DNA of 64,000 bases from Methylotenera sp. (GTDB taxonomy: Bacteria; Pseudomonadota; Gammaproteobacteria; Burkholderiales; Methylophilaceae), in the NCBI GenBank assembly GCA_009693255.1, contig SHXQ01000001.1, positions 98,511-162,510 on the forward strand, in the 5' to 3' direction. Positions 37,771-47,657 of this stretch are shown here, in pieces. The translations under genes were made by a program, and so were the position numbers. The notes under the pieces were generated by a model, which made no database searches, was not told where the DNA came from, and saw nothing but the letters and a program-made list of their open reading frames with translations. Position 1 is the first letter of the stretch. Every line of letters begins with the position of its first letter.

Positions 37771-38949
37771 TCACACATCAAATCCCATTTGTTTAGCTAT
37801 GATTTGTATCGGATGTAATAGGCTAACCGTTAAATTTTGCTCAGCTAAGCCCTTGGCAAGATGCAAACTGCAACCTATGTTTGAGGTGGCAAGGATGGCC
37901 ACCTGACTTGCTTTAATGGCGTTGAGTTTGTCATCTAGCAACTGCTTAGCCATATTGCTTTGCGTCAGCATGTACGCGCCGGCCCCACCACAACATTGGC
38001 TATTCCCAGCTAGTGGAATAATTTCCGCATGAGGAATTTTTTGAAGTAGCATATAAACAGCGGTGTGGCTTTTTTGCACATTGCGCAAGGTGCAGGGGTC
38101 TTGTACAAAAATGCGTTGATTGAGCGCGGTTATGGTTACTGTAGACCAATCACAAGTCATTAAAAAGGCGCTGACATCTTGTACTTTATGTTGTGGTAAA
38201 TAATCAGCCAGCCCTGCACCACATCCGCTTGCGGCCGTTAATATGGGCATGGTTTGGTCAAAACTACGCTGATTGAGGGCAAGCAGTTTGTTTGATTCTT
38301 TAGTATCCCCCATTTGTCTAGCGATACTGCCGCAACAAGTTTGCGCTGCGGGGATATGCACGTCAACACCAAGTTTATTGAGTACATAAATACTGGCTTT
38401 TAATGTTTCACTATCAAGCGCGTGACTAGTACAGCCTAAGAACAAGCTAACGGCGCCTTGCTTATTCGGGTGCGATGTTGGGTAAAGATTTTCCCATGTT
38501 GTGGGCTTATTGATGACGGGTATTAGTTTTGCGGCGGGATGCAGACGTTTAAGTAAGTCAGCACACCGACCTTGTTGTATCAGCCAAATGAGCCAAGTTA
38601 AAGCTTGTGTCAAATAGCGGTAACGCATAAATGGTTTTGCCAGCATAAGCCAAACACTTTTTTTCTGCGTAAAGAGTGCCCGTGAGGTGTCAACGAGTGC
38701 CCCGTAATTAACATTGTTCGGGCAGGCGGATTCACAGCTGCGGCAGCTTAAGCAAAGATCAATATGATGATTAAAACGCGCATTGTTAGGCAAAATATCT
38801 TGCGCTACAGCCCGCATTAACTGAATACGACCGCGTGGTGAATCTGCCTCTGAGCCGGTTTTTCGGTAAGTGGGGCAGTGCGGTAAGCACAAGCCACAAG
38901 CCACGCATCGGTCCGCTTCTACAATCAATTCTTTGATAGATAAAGTCAT
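37771..38949 (-). CDS. GlcF-like (Fe-S)-binding oxidoreductase subunit
   Basis: The 392 residues contain two 4Fe-4S motifs at the N-terminus (CVACGLCLPHCPTYRKTG and CLSCRSCESACP) and two CCG-type cysteine domains (CCGSIARQMGD and CCGGAGAYMLTQ). This is the layout of glycolate oxidase subunit GlcF and lactate-utilisation LutA/heterodisulfide-reductase-D relatives. GlcF normally works with FAD subunits GlcD and GlcE, which are not adjacent here, so the substrate is uncertain. Confidence 0.82.
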   Translation of the reverse strand: MTLSIKELIVEADRCVACGLCLPHCPTYRKTGSEADSPRGRIQLMRAVAQDILPNNARFNHHIDLCLSCRSCESACPNNVNYGALVDTSRALFTQKKSVWLMLAKPFMRYRYLTQALTWLIWLIQQGRCADLLKRLHPAAKLIPVINKPTTWENLYPTSHPNKQGAVSLFLGCTSHALDSETLKASIYVLNKLGVDVHIPAAQTCCGSIARQMGDTKESNKLLALNQRSFDQTMPILTAASGCGAGLADYLPQHKVQDVSAFLMTCDWSTVTITALNQRIFVQDPCTLRNVQKSHTAVYMLLQKIPHAEIIPLAGNSQCCGGAGAYMLTQSNMAKQLLDDKLNAIKASQVAILATSNIGCSLHLAKGLAEQNLTVSLLHPIQIIAKQMGFDV

Positions 38950-39051
38950 TGCCTTATTATAAACCTAGGCTTGCAATCTTACGCTGAGCTAGGCATATAT
39001 AAATGACATGAATTTGTTAAGACGCATTGTTTTAAACGCTAGTGTAGCGGC

Positions 39052-39082
39052 GTAAAAAACCCGCCTTAGTGACAAGGCGGGT
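39052..39082 (-). terminator. Terminator of ctpA
   Basis: Arms acccgcctt and aaggcgggt with a 6-nt loop. Read on the minus strand the hairpin is followed by a run of six T, so it ends the ctpA transcript. Confidence 0.88.
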
Positions 39083-39119
39083 CTAAGAAGATTAGCGCGT
39101 ATGACTACTTAGCCTATTG

Positions 39120-40562
39120 TTATTGCGTAAGCGTGGCCTCTACTTTGGGTGGTTCGGACTTAATGACGGGCTTGCCTTTAAGAAAGTTCATGGCTTGCGC
39201 GAACTGCAGATCCTCTTTACTTGCAGGCTCAATAGGGGCTGTCGGCTCAGCATATTTTTTCCCATTTACTTTGGCAGCTTCCTTAGTCGCTGTTGTCGTT
39301 TCAGTTTTTACTGGAGCGCCCGCTTGCACATCTTTAGGGTTGGATAAATGATGCGTTAAGTCGGCTTCATGAATATTATTTGATTGATCGGTGCCATCTT
39401 CTACATAGTAATCAGGCTCAATCCCTTTTGCCTGAATAGAGCGCCCTTTTGGGGTGAAATAACGCGCAGTGGTCAGCTTGATTGCGGAGCCGTTATTCAT
39501 AGGCATAATGGTTTGCACTGAACCCTTACCAAAAGTACGTACCCCAATTAAGGTGGCACGCTTGTGGTCTTGCAGTGCGCCTGCGACGATTTCTGATGCA
39601 GAGGCAGAGCCGGCGTTAATGAGTACTACCATAGGCACCATTTTTAAATCTGCAGGAATATCACGCATATAGTCATTGGCCATACCACCGCGCACATAGT
39701 TTTCTGGACTCACGGTAAGATTCATCTTTGAATCAGGCGCGCGTCCCTCGGTATAAACCACTAAAGAGTCTTTTGGTAAAAATGCGGCAGAAACCCCAAC
39801 AGCACCGTTGAGTAAACCGCCCGGATCATTACGCAGATCTAAAACAAAACCTTTAAACGGACCTTTATTTTCATCGTGCATGGCATTAATCGCCTTTGCC
39901 AGATCTTCACCGGTGCGTTCTTGAAACTGCGTGACGCGCGCATAAGCGTAACCAGGCTCGGTCATTTTGTACTTCACGCTTTTATTTTTGATAATGGCGC
40001 GCACCAGCGTAACCAGTAATGGCTTAGCTTCATTTTTACGCAATATCGTCAGCACGATAGACGTATCAGGTTTGCCACGCATGATCTTTACCGCATCGTT
40101 TAGGCTCATACCTTTAACGAGTTTTCCATCTAACTTCATGATGAGGTCGCCACTTTTGATGCCGGCGACGTAAGCCGGTGAATCTTCAATGGGTGAAACT
40201 ACCTTTACCAAGCCATCTTCCATGCCGACTTCTATTCCTAACCCACCAAATTCGCCTTGTGTCGCGGCTTGCATGTCTTTAAATGCATCTACATCCATAT
40301 AAGTGGAATGCGGGTCTAAGCCAGTCAACATGCCGCTAATGGCTTCAGAGATCAGTTTTTTATCTTCCACAGTTTCAACGTAATCGCTTTTAATTTTGCC
40401 AAAAACTTCAGCAAAAGCACGCAAGTCTTCTAGGGGAAGTTGAGGCTTAGCCATTTTTTCAGCCACGGCAGAGTAAGTGAGGCTCAACATCAAACCGAGT
40501 ACTAACCCAGAGAAAACGAGGCCAATTTTAGTGAAACCTTGATATTTATTTCTAGCTTGCAT
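39120..40562 (-). CDS. ctpA: Carboxy-terminal processing protease (S41)
   Basis: The protein has 480 residues: an N-terminal signal or anchor (IGLVFSGLVLGLMLSLTYSAVA), a PDZ domain at about 90-170 (GGLGIEVGMEDGLVKVVSPIED) and an S41 core with the catalytic Ser in INAGSASASEIVAGAL and Lys in RTFGKGSVQT. The tail after about residue 400 is Lys/Glu/Pro-rich. It degrades or trims periplasmic proteins, with possible roles in cell-wall hydrolase control. Confidence 0.94.
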   Translation of the reverse strand: MQARNKYQGFTKIGLVFSGLVLGLMLSLTYSAVAEKMAKPQLPLEDLRAFAEVFGKIKSDYVETVEDKKLISEAISGMLTGLDPHSTYMDVDAFKDMQAATQGEFGGLGIEVGMEDGLVKVVSPIEDSPAYVAGIKSGDLIMKLDGKLVKGMSLNDAVKIMRGKPDTSIVLTILRKNEAKPLLVTLVRAIIKNKSVKYKMTEPGYAYARVTQFQERTGEDLAKAINAMHDENKGPFKGFVLDLRNDPGGLLNGAVGVSAAFLPKDSLVVYTEGRAPDSKMNLTVSPENYVRGGMANDYMRDIPADLKMVPMVVLINAGSASASEIVAGALQDHKRATLIGVRTFGKGSVQTIMPMNNGSAIKLTTARYFTPKGRSIQAKGIEPDYYVEDGTDQSNNIHEADLTHHLSNPKDVQAGAPVKTETTTATKEAAKVNGKKYAEPTAPIEPASKEDLQFAQAMNFLKGKPVIKSEPPKVEATLTQ

Positions 40563-40688
40563 GTATGATTATCCCTAGCCAAAAAAAGCGTACAAGTTTA
40601 TGACCAACTTAGTTTTAATAGTTCCCAATAGTGTAAACCGCTACACTAATTTTAATGCATTAAAAGTATACCAGTAAGGACTGCTAAA

Positions 40689-40991
40689 TTGATTCAACAC
40701 CATATCGAAATTACTTATTGCACGCAATGCCGTTGGCTTTTGCGTGCGGCTTGGCTGGCCCAAGAACTACTTACCACATTTGAGCAAGATTTAACAAGCG
40801 TCGCTTTGAAGCCTGGCAGCAATGGAATCTTTGATATTACACTTAATCAGCAGTTGCTTTTTTCGCGTAAAGAAGCCGGTCGTTTTCCTGAAGCAAAAGA
40901 AGTGAAGCAGTTGGTTCGTGATTGCATCGCGCCAAATCGAGATTTGGGGCATTCTGACAGCGCCTCCCCTACGCCTCATGATAGCGTTTAG
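40689..40991 (+). CDS. SelT/SelW/SelH (Rdx) family protein, cysteine form
   Basis: This protein of about 100 residues, TTG start at 40689, has the redox motif CTQC in IEITYCTQCRWLLRAAWLAQELL and a second family segment LLFSRKEAGRFPEAKEVKQLVRD. The family has a thioredoxin-like fold with CxxC or CxxU. Here both positions are Cys, so no selenocysteine is needed. A redox role is assumed; the partner is unknown. It converges with the NlpC/P60 gene. Confidence 0.85.
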   Translation: MIQHHIEITYCTQCRWLLRAAWLAQELLTTFEQDLTSVALKPGSNGIFDITLNQQLLFSRKEAGRFPEAKEVKQLVRDCIAPNRDLGHSDSASPTPHDSV

Positions 40992-41001
40992 GCCGTGACT
41001 A

Positions 41002-41592
41002 TCATTCTTGACTAGTTACCTTGGCGTGTCCGATGCGCTGTGCACCGTTAAAATGTTGTGTCCAGTAGCTATCTTGCATATTTTCTACGCGGACTTGCCC
41101 CCCTTTACTGGGCGAGTGGATAAAGCGATTGTTGCCTAAGTAGATGCCGACATGAGAAAAAGTCGCTTTTAAGGTATTAAAAAAAACTAAATCACCGGGT
41201 TGTAATTCATTTTTAGGCACCGTCTTGCCAATTTGGCTGATGGCCAGCGCGCTATGCGGTAAGGTTAAACTGGTCGCTTGCTTGAAGACGTAGCGCACAA
41301 AACCACTACAATCAAAGCCAGTTTCAGGTGAATTTCCCCCATATTTATATCGAATACCAGTCAAGCTAAGCGCATTGATGAGCACTTCGCTTGCACGCAC
41401 CGGCCAGTTTGTATCATTTACCTCCATTAACTCGGTTGCCAACTGGAGCTCAATTGGAGATTCTAGTGTTGCCGGGGCAGGCTCAGTGGCAGCGCATGTT
41501 GCGTTGGCAAATCCTAGTAGGAAACATAAAAAATAAGATATTCGAATAAGTTTAATCACTGGAGGATTATAACCTAATATGCCGTAAGCCAC
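41002..41592 (-). CDS. NlpC/P60 (C40) family peptidoglycan endopeptidase
   Basis: The protein has up to 196 residues. A signal peptide (LIRISYFLCFLLGFANATCA) precedes an NlpC/P60 domain with catalytic Cys in TGFDCSGFVRYVFKQ and His in TFSHVGIYLGNNRFIHSP. It should cut stem peptides of peptidoglycan in the periplasm. Start is uncertain: GTG 41592 as in the track, or GTG 41559, which gives a more usual signal-peptide length. Confidence 0.9.
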   Translation of the reverse strand: MAYGILGYNPPVIKLIRISYFLCFLLGFANATCAATEPAPATLESPIELQLATELMEVNDTNWPVRASEVLINALSLTGIRYKYGGNSPETGFDCSGFVRYVFKQATSLTLPHSALAISQIGKTVPKNELQPGDLVFFNTLKATFSHVGIYLGNNRFIHSPSKGGQVRVENMQDSYWTQHFNGAQRIGHAKVTSQE

Positions 41593-41718
41593 CTATTTTA
41601 TAAGCTATATGTATGTTTTATATGATTATTTTTAGATTATGTGGGCTATGCGCGGCGAGGCTGGCCGTTAAATCACCCTACATGTAATAGCGCAAGTCGT
41701 GGGATAATCACAGCCCTT

Positions 41719-43653
41719 ATGAGTACATACACTATCCGCCAAGTTTTTGAAAAAGATGGCATTTTAGCCAAGCACGTCGAAGGATATAGCGAGCGCACAC
41801 AGCAATTGGAAATGGCCTTAGCCATCGCTGACGCCATTGAACACAATACGCAATTAGTCGCGGAGGCAGGGACGGGCACCGGAAAAACTTTTGCCTACTT
41901 GGTGCCGGCGTTGCTGACGGGCGGCAAAGTCATTATTTCTACCGGCACTAAGAACTTACAAGATCAATTATTCACCCGTGATTTACCTCATGTACGCGAT
42001 GCTTTAAAAGTGCCTGTGACTGTCGCTATATTAAAAGGGCGTGCCAACTATGTCTGTCACTACCATCTTGAGCGCGCTGCGCAAGAAGGACGCTTTGCTT
42101 CTCGGGAAGATGCAAAATACGTGCACGTGATTAAAACCTTTGCTGAAAACACTAAAACGGGGGATAAAAGTGAGCTTAATAGTGTGCCAGAAAACGCTAT
42201 GATCTGGGCCAGTGTCACCTCTACCAGGGACAATTGTTTAGGTAGTGATTGTGCTTATTATAAAGAATGCTTTGTGATGGAAGCGCGCAAACAAGCCTTA
42301 GCTGCCGATGTGGTGGTGGTGAACCATCACCTATTTTTTGCCGATGTGATGCTACGAGACGAAGGTGTGGCCGAGCTTTTACCAAGCGCTAACACCGTGA
42401 TATTTGATGAAGCACATCAATTACCGGAAGTGGCGGGCCTGTTTTTTGGTGAAGATGTTTCAACCGGCCAGCTTTTAGAATTGGCACATGACTGTACCAC
42501 CACGCATTTAACATTGGCTAAAGATTGTATTGAGCTAGGCGAAGTCATTCCAAAATTAGAGAAGTCAGCAAAAGATTTCAGGCTGATTTTTACCTACGAG
42601 GGATCACGCTTGCCTGTGCAAAAAGCATTGGCTTTAAAAGGCTTTGAAGGCGCCTATCAACACATGCAAAGCCAATTAAAAGCGCTAGTGCAAGTGCTTG
42701 AAACCCAAGCAGCACGAGACCCATTGTTGGAAAAATGCTGGCAACGCAGTGTCGCCTTGTACGATTTATTTAGCTGCTGGCAATCGGCTGAAAATAATAA
42801 CTTGGTGCGATGGGTCGAAGTGTTCACCCATTCTGTACAGTTGCACGCAACACCCTTGAGTGTTGCTGAAAGTTTTGGCAAACAGCTCAATGCGCAACCG
42901 CGCGCTTGGATCTTTACCTCGGCCACACTGGCAGTTAAGAGTGATTTTAGTCACTACATTGCACAGATGGGCTTACAGGCCGCAAATACCGGCTTCTGGG
43001 AAAGTCCGTTTAATTATCAAGAGCAAGCACTGCTATATGTGCCGCCCGATATGCCTGATCCAAACAGCTCAAGTTACACCGCCTGCGTGGTAGCCGCAGC
43101 ACTGCCTGTGTTGCAGGCCAGTGGTGGTAGGGCATTTGTGCTCTCTACCAGTTTGCGTGCTATGCGCGAAATTCATGCATTATTGAAAGAAGCTTTCTCT
43201 GAATATGGCATCGAAAGCCCGTTGTTGTTGCAAGGTGAAAGCTCGCGTAGCGAGCTGTTAGAACGCTTTCGACAATTAGGTAATGCTGTGTTAGTTGGTT
43301 CGCAAAGCTTTTGGGAAGGCGTTGATGTCCGTGGTGAAGCCTTAAGCGTGGTGGTTATCGACAAACTTCCGTTTGCACCGCCAGATGACCCAGTACTCTC
43401 CGCTAGGGTAGATAAATTGAACGCAGAAGGTAAAAATGCCTTTATGGAATATCAGTTACCTTACTCGGTGATTACCTTGAAACAAGGTGCTGGGCGACTG
43501 ATCCGCGACGAAAATGATAGAGGCGTGTTGGTGATTTGTGATCCACGCTTGATTAGCAAATCTTATGGTAAAAAGATCTGGCAAAGCTTGCCACCATTCA
43601 AGCGGACGCGTGAGTTGTCTGAGGTGCAAGCGTTTTTTGAGACGGCAGATTAA
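41719..43653 (+). CDS. dinG: DinG/YoaA-type ATP-dependent DNA helicase
   Basis: ATG 41719 (MSTYTIRQVFEKDGIL) is chosen over the upstream track start, giving 644 residues. It is an XPD-like superfamily 2 helicase with Walker A EAGTGTGKTFAYL, DEAH in VIFDEAHQL, and cluster cysteines in CHYH and DNCLGSDCAYYKECF. Motif VI is QGAGRLIRDENDRG. The length and the form of the Fe-S region resemble YoaA as much as E. coli DinG. It starts the operon dinG-arfB-tsaB-rimI-udg-like. Confidence 0.92.
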   Translation: MSTYTIRQVFEKDGILAKHVEGYSERTQQLEMALAIADAIEHNTQLVAEAGTGTGKTFAYLVPALLTGGKVIISTGTKNLQDQLFTRDLPHVRDALKVPVTVAILKGRANYVCHYHLERAAQEGRFASREDAKYVHVIKTFAENTKTGDKSELNSVPENAMIWASVTSTRDNCLGSDCAYYKECFVMEARKQALAADVVVVNHHLFFADVMLRDEGVAELLPSANTVIFDEAHQLPEVAGLFFGEDVSTGQLLELAHDCTTTHLTLAKDCIELGEVIPKLEKSAKDFRLIFTYEGSRLPVQKALALKGFEGAYQHMQSQLKALVQVLETQAARDPLLEKCWQRSVALYDLFSCWQSAENNNLVRWVEVFTHSVQLHATPLSVAESFGKQLNAQPRAWIFTSATLAVKSDFSHYIAQMGLQAANTGFWESPFNYQEQALLYVPPDMPDPNSSSYTACVVAAALPVLQASGGRAFVLSTSLRAMREIHALLKEAFSEYGIESPLLLQGESSRSELLERFRQLGNAVLVGSQSFWEGVDVRGEALSVVVIDKLPFAPPDDPVLSARVDKLNAEGKNAFMEYQLPYSVITLKQGAGRLIRDENDRGVLVICDPRLISKSYGKKIWQSLPPFKRTRELSEVQAFFETAD

Positions 43654-43664
43654 GTTGGTTGGCG

Positions 43665-44075
43665 ATGATTTTAATCCCAGAAATTGAATATGAACTCACC
43701 GCTATCCGTGCTCAGGGGGCGGGTGGGCAAAATGTCAATAAAGTATCGAGTGCGATTCATTTGCGGTTTGATATTCTTGCGTCATCGCTGAGTGATTGGT
43801 TAAAACAGCGCTTGATACATTTGAAAGATAGCCGCATTACTGATGCAGGGGTGTTGGTGTTAAAAGCCCAGCAATACCGTACGCAAGAAGCCAATAAAAA
43901 AGACGCCATGAAACGTTTACACGAGATTATTAACGCGGCAAATCAAGTAAAACCTATGCGTTACGCCACTAGGCCTAGTTACGGCTCTAAGCAGCGGCGA
44001 TTAGAAAGTAAAACGCAACGTGGGCAAATTAAGCAGATGCGTGGCAAAATAGCATCTGACAAAAATGAACATTAA
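43665..44075 (+). CDS. arfB: Ribosome rescue hydrolase ArfB
   Basis: This 136-residue protein with the GGQ motif in RAQGAGGQNVNKVSSAIHLRF and a Lys/Arg-rich C-terminal tail (SKQRRLESKTQRGQIKQMRGK) that enters the empty mRNA channel, as in YaeJ/ArfB. It releases peptide from ribosomes stalled at mRNA ends. ATG 43665 is taken over TTG 43659. It overlaps tsaB by 11 bp. Confidence 0.94.
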   Translation: MILIPEIEYELTAIRAQGAGGQNVNKVSSAIHLRFDILASSLSDWLKQRLIHLKDSRITDAGVLVLKAQQYRTQEANKKDAMKRLHEIINAANQVKPMRYATRPSYGSKQRRLESKTQRGQIKQMRGKIASDKNEH

Positions 44076-44772
44076 ATCTAACGTGAATTTACTCGCACTC
44101 GACACCTCTACTGAATATCTGTCACTCGCCTTAATGAAGGGCGATGAAGTTTTTACGTTTGATATAAATGCAGGGCAAACGCATTCTCAGATGATATTGC
44201 CGCAAATTCAAGCTTTACTGGATAAGGCTAGCCTGCAGTTGACAGAGCTGCAAGGTATTGCTTTTGGTTCAGGCCCAGGTTCATTTACTGGTGTACGCAT
44301 TGCGACTGGGGTTGCGCAAGGGCTTGGCTTTGGGGCTAATTTACCTGTGGTCGCGATTTCTACATTGCTAGCTTTGGCAGAAGCGAGTGGCGCAGAAAAA
44401 GTGATCACTTGTTTAGATGCACGCATGGGCGAGGTTTATCATGCGGCCTATGAGAAAATAGTAGGGCAGTGGCAAACGGTAATTGAGCCTGGCGTATATA
44501 AACCTGATGACGTTCCCACTATAGAAAACACCGGCTGGATTGGTGCTGGCAGTGGTTGGCACACATATGATGTGCAATTAAGTAAGGTTTATGCTGCCCA
44601 GTTGCAAGCTACTCAGCCACAACTATTACCCACAGCGATCGCCATACTTAAGTTAGCCCAGCCACTATTTGCCAGCGGTGAGGCTAAGCCGGCGAGTGAG
44701 GCGATGCCGCTTTATATTCGAAATCGTGTGGCGCTTAAAACCACGGAGCGTGAACAAGGTTTGCGCCTATGA
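44065..44772 (+). CDS. tsaB: tRNA threonylcarbamoyladenosine biosynthesis protein TsaB
   Basis: This 235-residue protein begins NLLALDTSTEYLSLAL and has SGPGSFTGVRIATGVAQGLGF and LDARMGEVYHAAY, the TsaB hallmarks of the ASKHA fold. TsaB scaffolds TsaD and TsaE in t6A37 formation on ANN-decoding tRNAs. It overlaps rimI by 4 bp (ATGA). Confidence 0.95.
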   Translation: MNIKSNVNLLALDTSTEYLSLALMKGDEVFTFDINAGQTHSQMILPQIQALLDKASLQLTELQGIAFGSGPGSFTGVRIATGVAQGLGFGANLPVVAISTLLALAEASGAEKVITCLDARMGEVYHAAYEKIVGQWQTVIEPGVYKPDDVPTIENTGWIGAGSGWHTYDVQLSKVYAAQLQATQPQLLPTAIAILKLAQPLFASGEAKPASEAMPLYIRNRVALKTTEREQGLRL

Positions 44773-45260
44773 TGACTGAATATTTCGATAAGCTCAGCAC
44801 CCTGCATGAACCTATAACCAAAGATCAATATAGGCCTATGCAGTTAGATGATTTAGATGCAATCATGTCCATTGAGCCTTACATTTACCCTTATCCTTGG
44901 ACGCGCGGCAATTTTAGTGATTCATTGAGCGCTGGTTATAGTGCTTGGGTTTTGTTGCGCAATGAAATAATCATAGGCTACGCACTGGCAATGATGGTGT
45001 TAGATGAGGCGCATTTACTCAACTTAAGTGTTACAAAAGCTCATCAAAAGCAGGGCTTAGGCCGGCGACTACTAGAACATATGATACAAATTGCCAAAAG
45101 CAATCAAGCGACCAATATGTTTTTAGAAGTCCGTCCTAGTAACGTGAGTGCAATTGCTTTGTACGAAAATATGGGTTTTAATGAAATGGCGATTCGACGT
45201 GGATATTATCCAGCTAAAAATGGTCGTGAAGATGCGGTTTTAATGGGCTTAGCGCTGTGA
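44769..45260 (+). CDS. rimI: Ribosomal protein S18 alanine N-acetyltransferase
   Basis: This 163-residue GNAT has LLNLSVTKAHQKQGLGRRLLEHMI (acetyl-CoA loop), FLEVRPSNVSAIALYENMGF and a RRGYYP ending, typical of RimI. It acetylates the N-terminal Ala of S18. It is flanked by tsaB and the UDG-like gene, a standard betaproteobacterial order. Confidence 0.94.
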   Translation: MMTEYFDKLSTLHEPITKDQYRPMQLDDLDAIMSIEPYIYPYPWTRGNFSDSLSAGYSAWVLLRNEIIIGYALAMMVLDEAHLLNLSVTKAHQKQGLGRRLLEHMIQIAKSNQATNMFLEVRPSNVSAIALYENMGFNEMAIRRGYYPAKNGREDAVLMGLAL

Positions 45261-45261
45261 G

Positions 45262-45819
45262 ATGAAGATGATGACGCGTGAAGATATGTTACGAGAATTA
45301 GAATTATTGCCAATGTGGCAATTGCGCACACCATTACCCTCCCTCGAACCCGTTCAGGCCAGGCCTAAAAACGAGAAGCCGCTAGTTGTCGATGCTAAGA
45401 TTAAAAAAATTGCCGCCGTAGCCCCTCGAGCGCTGAGGCATATCGGTAGTGAAAATGGCGATTTCTTATTTGTCATGGCCAATGATGCGCTACAAGCTGA
45501 TGAAGCCCACTTGTTAAAAAATATTTGCAAGGCAATGCGTATTATTGCTGGACCAGAACAACTACCCATCGACACTTTAGCGGCCATTCAAGCAAGACCG
45601 CCGAAAATAATCATTGCGATGGGTGACCCCGCTACACAAACCCTGCTGCAATCAACGGCACCCTTAACTACATTACGCGGTAAACTTTACCAGTATCATG
45701 ACTTTCCCTTGATTGCCACCTATGACTTGGCACATTTATTACAGAATCTGCCGGATAAAGCCAAGGTATGGGATGATTTGCGTTTGGCGATGCAAGTGAT
45801 ACAGGATGCTCAGTTGTAA
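45262..45819 (+). CDS. Degenerate family 4 uracil-DNA glycosylase-like protein
   Basis: The 185 residues follow rimI by one base, the slot normally held by a family 4 uracil-DNA glycosylase. The C-terminal half still matches that fold: IIIAMGDPATQTLLQ, LTTLRGKLYQY and LIATYDLAHLLQNLPDKAKVWDDLRLAM, against the usual PTYHPAYLLRxP..K..AWxDL. The catalytic-loop His of YHPAYLL is Asp here, the N-terminal GEGPGxxED-type loop is absent, and the four Fe-S cysteines are missing (one Cys in total). It is probably not an active glycosylase; the intact frame and good operon position suggest retention for a structural or binding role. Confidence 0.75.
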   Translation: MKMMTREDMLRELELLPMWQLRTPLPSLEPVQARPKNEKPLVVDAKIKKIAAVAPRALRHIGSENGDFLFVMANDALQADEAHLLKNICKAMRIIAGPEQLPIDTLAAIQARPPKIIIAMGDPATQTLLQSTAPLTTLRGKLYQYHDFPLIATYDLAHLLQNLPDKAKVWDDLRLAMQVIQDAQL

Positions 45820-45929
45820 ACTATTGCAATTAGCCGTTTAGTCGCCATCTATATAATAACTAATGCTGACTAAATCACTGATAATATGTAGAATTCGCTC
45901 TTTTATTCTTGTCCAGATTTGACTCTACT

Positions 45930-47651
45930 ATGCGCGCCTCACAATTTTTCTTCAATACACAAAAAGAAGCCCCTAACGATGCTGAGCTACAAAGCCATAT
46001 TTTAATGGTGCGTGCTGGCTTGATTAAACGTTTAGGCGCTGGGCTTTATAATTGGATGCCGCTCGGGCTTCGCGTGCTACGAAAAGTAGAGGCGATTGTG
46101 CGCGATGAAATGAATAAGGCGGGGGCACTCGAACTACTCATGCCGGCTGTGCAGCCTAGGGAGTTGTGGGATGAGACTGGTCGCTGGGCAGTGTTTGGTC
46201 CGCAAATGCTTAAAATAACCGACCGTCATGCTAGAGAATTTTGCTTTGGCCCCACGCATGAAGAGGTGATTACTGACATCGCGCGCTCAGAAATTCGCAG
46301 CTACAAGCAATTACCCCTTAATTTTTATCAAATTCAAACCAAGTTTCGTGATGAAATTCGCCCCCGTTTCGGTGTGATGCGCGCCCGCGAATTTATGATG
46401 AAAGATGCTTATTCATTCCATACCGACTTTGCCTCGCTAGAGCAAACCTATGCAACTATGTTTCAAGCCTATAGCAATGTGTTTGATCGCTTAGGCCTAA
46501 AGTTTCGCGCAGTAAAAGCCGATACAGGCGCCATTGGCGGTGATGGCTCCCATGAGTTTCATGTGCTGGCTGATTCAGGTGAAGACGGCTTAGCCTATTG
46601 TGCTACCTCTGATTATGCGGCCAATGTGGAACTAGCCGAGGCTATGACACTGACAACGCGTAGTGCGCCAACAGCGCTCATGCAAGAAGTTGAAACACCT
46701 AAGCAAACTGCTTGCGCAGACGTGGCTAAGTTGCTCAACATTGGTATAGCGCGGACGGTTAAGGCGATTGCATTGATGGTTAATAATGCAGAAGGAATAA
46801 GCCAATTTTATCTAGCTTTATTGCGTGGTGATCACAATTTAAATGAAGTGAAATTTGGCAAGTTGACGGGTCTAGCAGACTTTCGTCTAGCCACAGAAGA
46901 AGAAATTCGCGCCCATTTAAATTGCCCGCCAGGCTTTATTGGTCCAGTTAATGTGGCGGTCAATGTAACGGTGATTGCAGATAAAACGGTGGCCGCCATG
47001 AGTGATTTTGTCTGTGGTGCTAATAAGCCAAAATATCATTTAACTGGTGTAAATTTTGGTCGAGATTTAGCTGAACCGAGTTTGGTGGCAGATATTCGTA
47101 ATGTCGTTGAAGGGGATGCAAGCCCAGATGGCAAAGGGGTGCTGTCACTTTGTCGCGGTATCGAAGTCGGGCATATTTTCCAATTGCGCACTAAATACTC
47201 TGAGGCCATGAATGCGACCTACTTAGATGAAAATGGTCAAACGCAAGTGATGGAAATGGGTTGTTACGGGATTGGCGTTTCGCGTATTGTGGGGGCTGCA
47301 ATTGAGCAAGGATTTGATGAACGCGGCATTATTTTTCCAGCCAGTATGGCACCATTTTCGGTGGCAATCTGCCCCATAGGCTATGAAAAGTCTGAAGCGG
47401 TTAAATTGGCAGCTAACCAATTGTACGCTGCGCTGCTGCTAGCTGGTATAGATGCGCTGTTAGATGATAGAGGTGAGCGCCCAGGCGTGATGTTTGCTGA
47501 AGCCGACTTGATGGGCTTGCCGCACAGGCTGGTCATAGGCGAACGTGGCTTAGCGGATGGCATAGTCGAGTATAAAGCTAGAACAGATGCAGAAGCGCAG
47601 TCAGTTTCATTGACTAATGCAGTTGAATTTATGCAAAAAGTGGCATTATAA
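45930..47651 (+). CDS. proS: Prolyl-tRNA synthetase (bacterial type)
   Basis: ATG 45930 ([20 protein letters not shown]) gives 573 residues, the usual length of the bacterial form; the track TTG upstream is not needed. Class II motifs include [52 protein letters not shown] and [13 protein letters not shown] YbaK-like editing insert lies at about 225-390 ([24 protein letters not shown]) and removes mischarged Ala. A decayed lytic transglycosylase follows. Confidence 0.96.
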   Translation: MRASQFFFNTQKEAPNDAELQSHILMVRAGLIKRLGAGLYNWMPLGLRVLRKVEAIVRDEMNKAGALELLMPAVQPRELWDETGRWAVFGPQMLKITDRHAREFCFGPTHEEVITDIARSEIRSYKQLPLNFYQIQTKFRDEIRPRFGVMRAREFMMKDAYSFHTDFASLEQTYATMFQAYSNVFDRLGLKFRAVKADTGAIGGDGSHEFHVLADSGEDGLAYCATSDYAANVELAEAMTLTTRSAPTALMQEVETPKQTACADVAKLLNIGIARTVKAIALMVNNAEGISQFYLALLRGDHNLNEVKFGKLTGLADFRLATEEEIRAHLNCPPGFIGPVNVAVNVTVIADKTVAAMSDFVCGANKPKYHLTGVNFGRDLAEPSLVADIRNVVEGDASPDGKGVLSLCRGIEVGHIFQLRTKYSEAMNATYLDENGQTQVMEMGCYGIGVSRIVGAAIEQGFDERGIIFPASMAPFSVAICPIGYEKSEAVKLAANQLYAALLLAGIDALLDDRGERPGVMFAEADLMGLPHRLVIGERGLADGIVEYKARTDAEAQSVSLTNAVEFMQKVAL

Positions 47652-47657
47652 TGAGCT

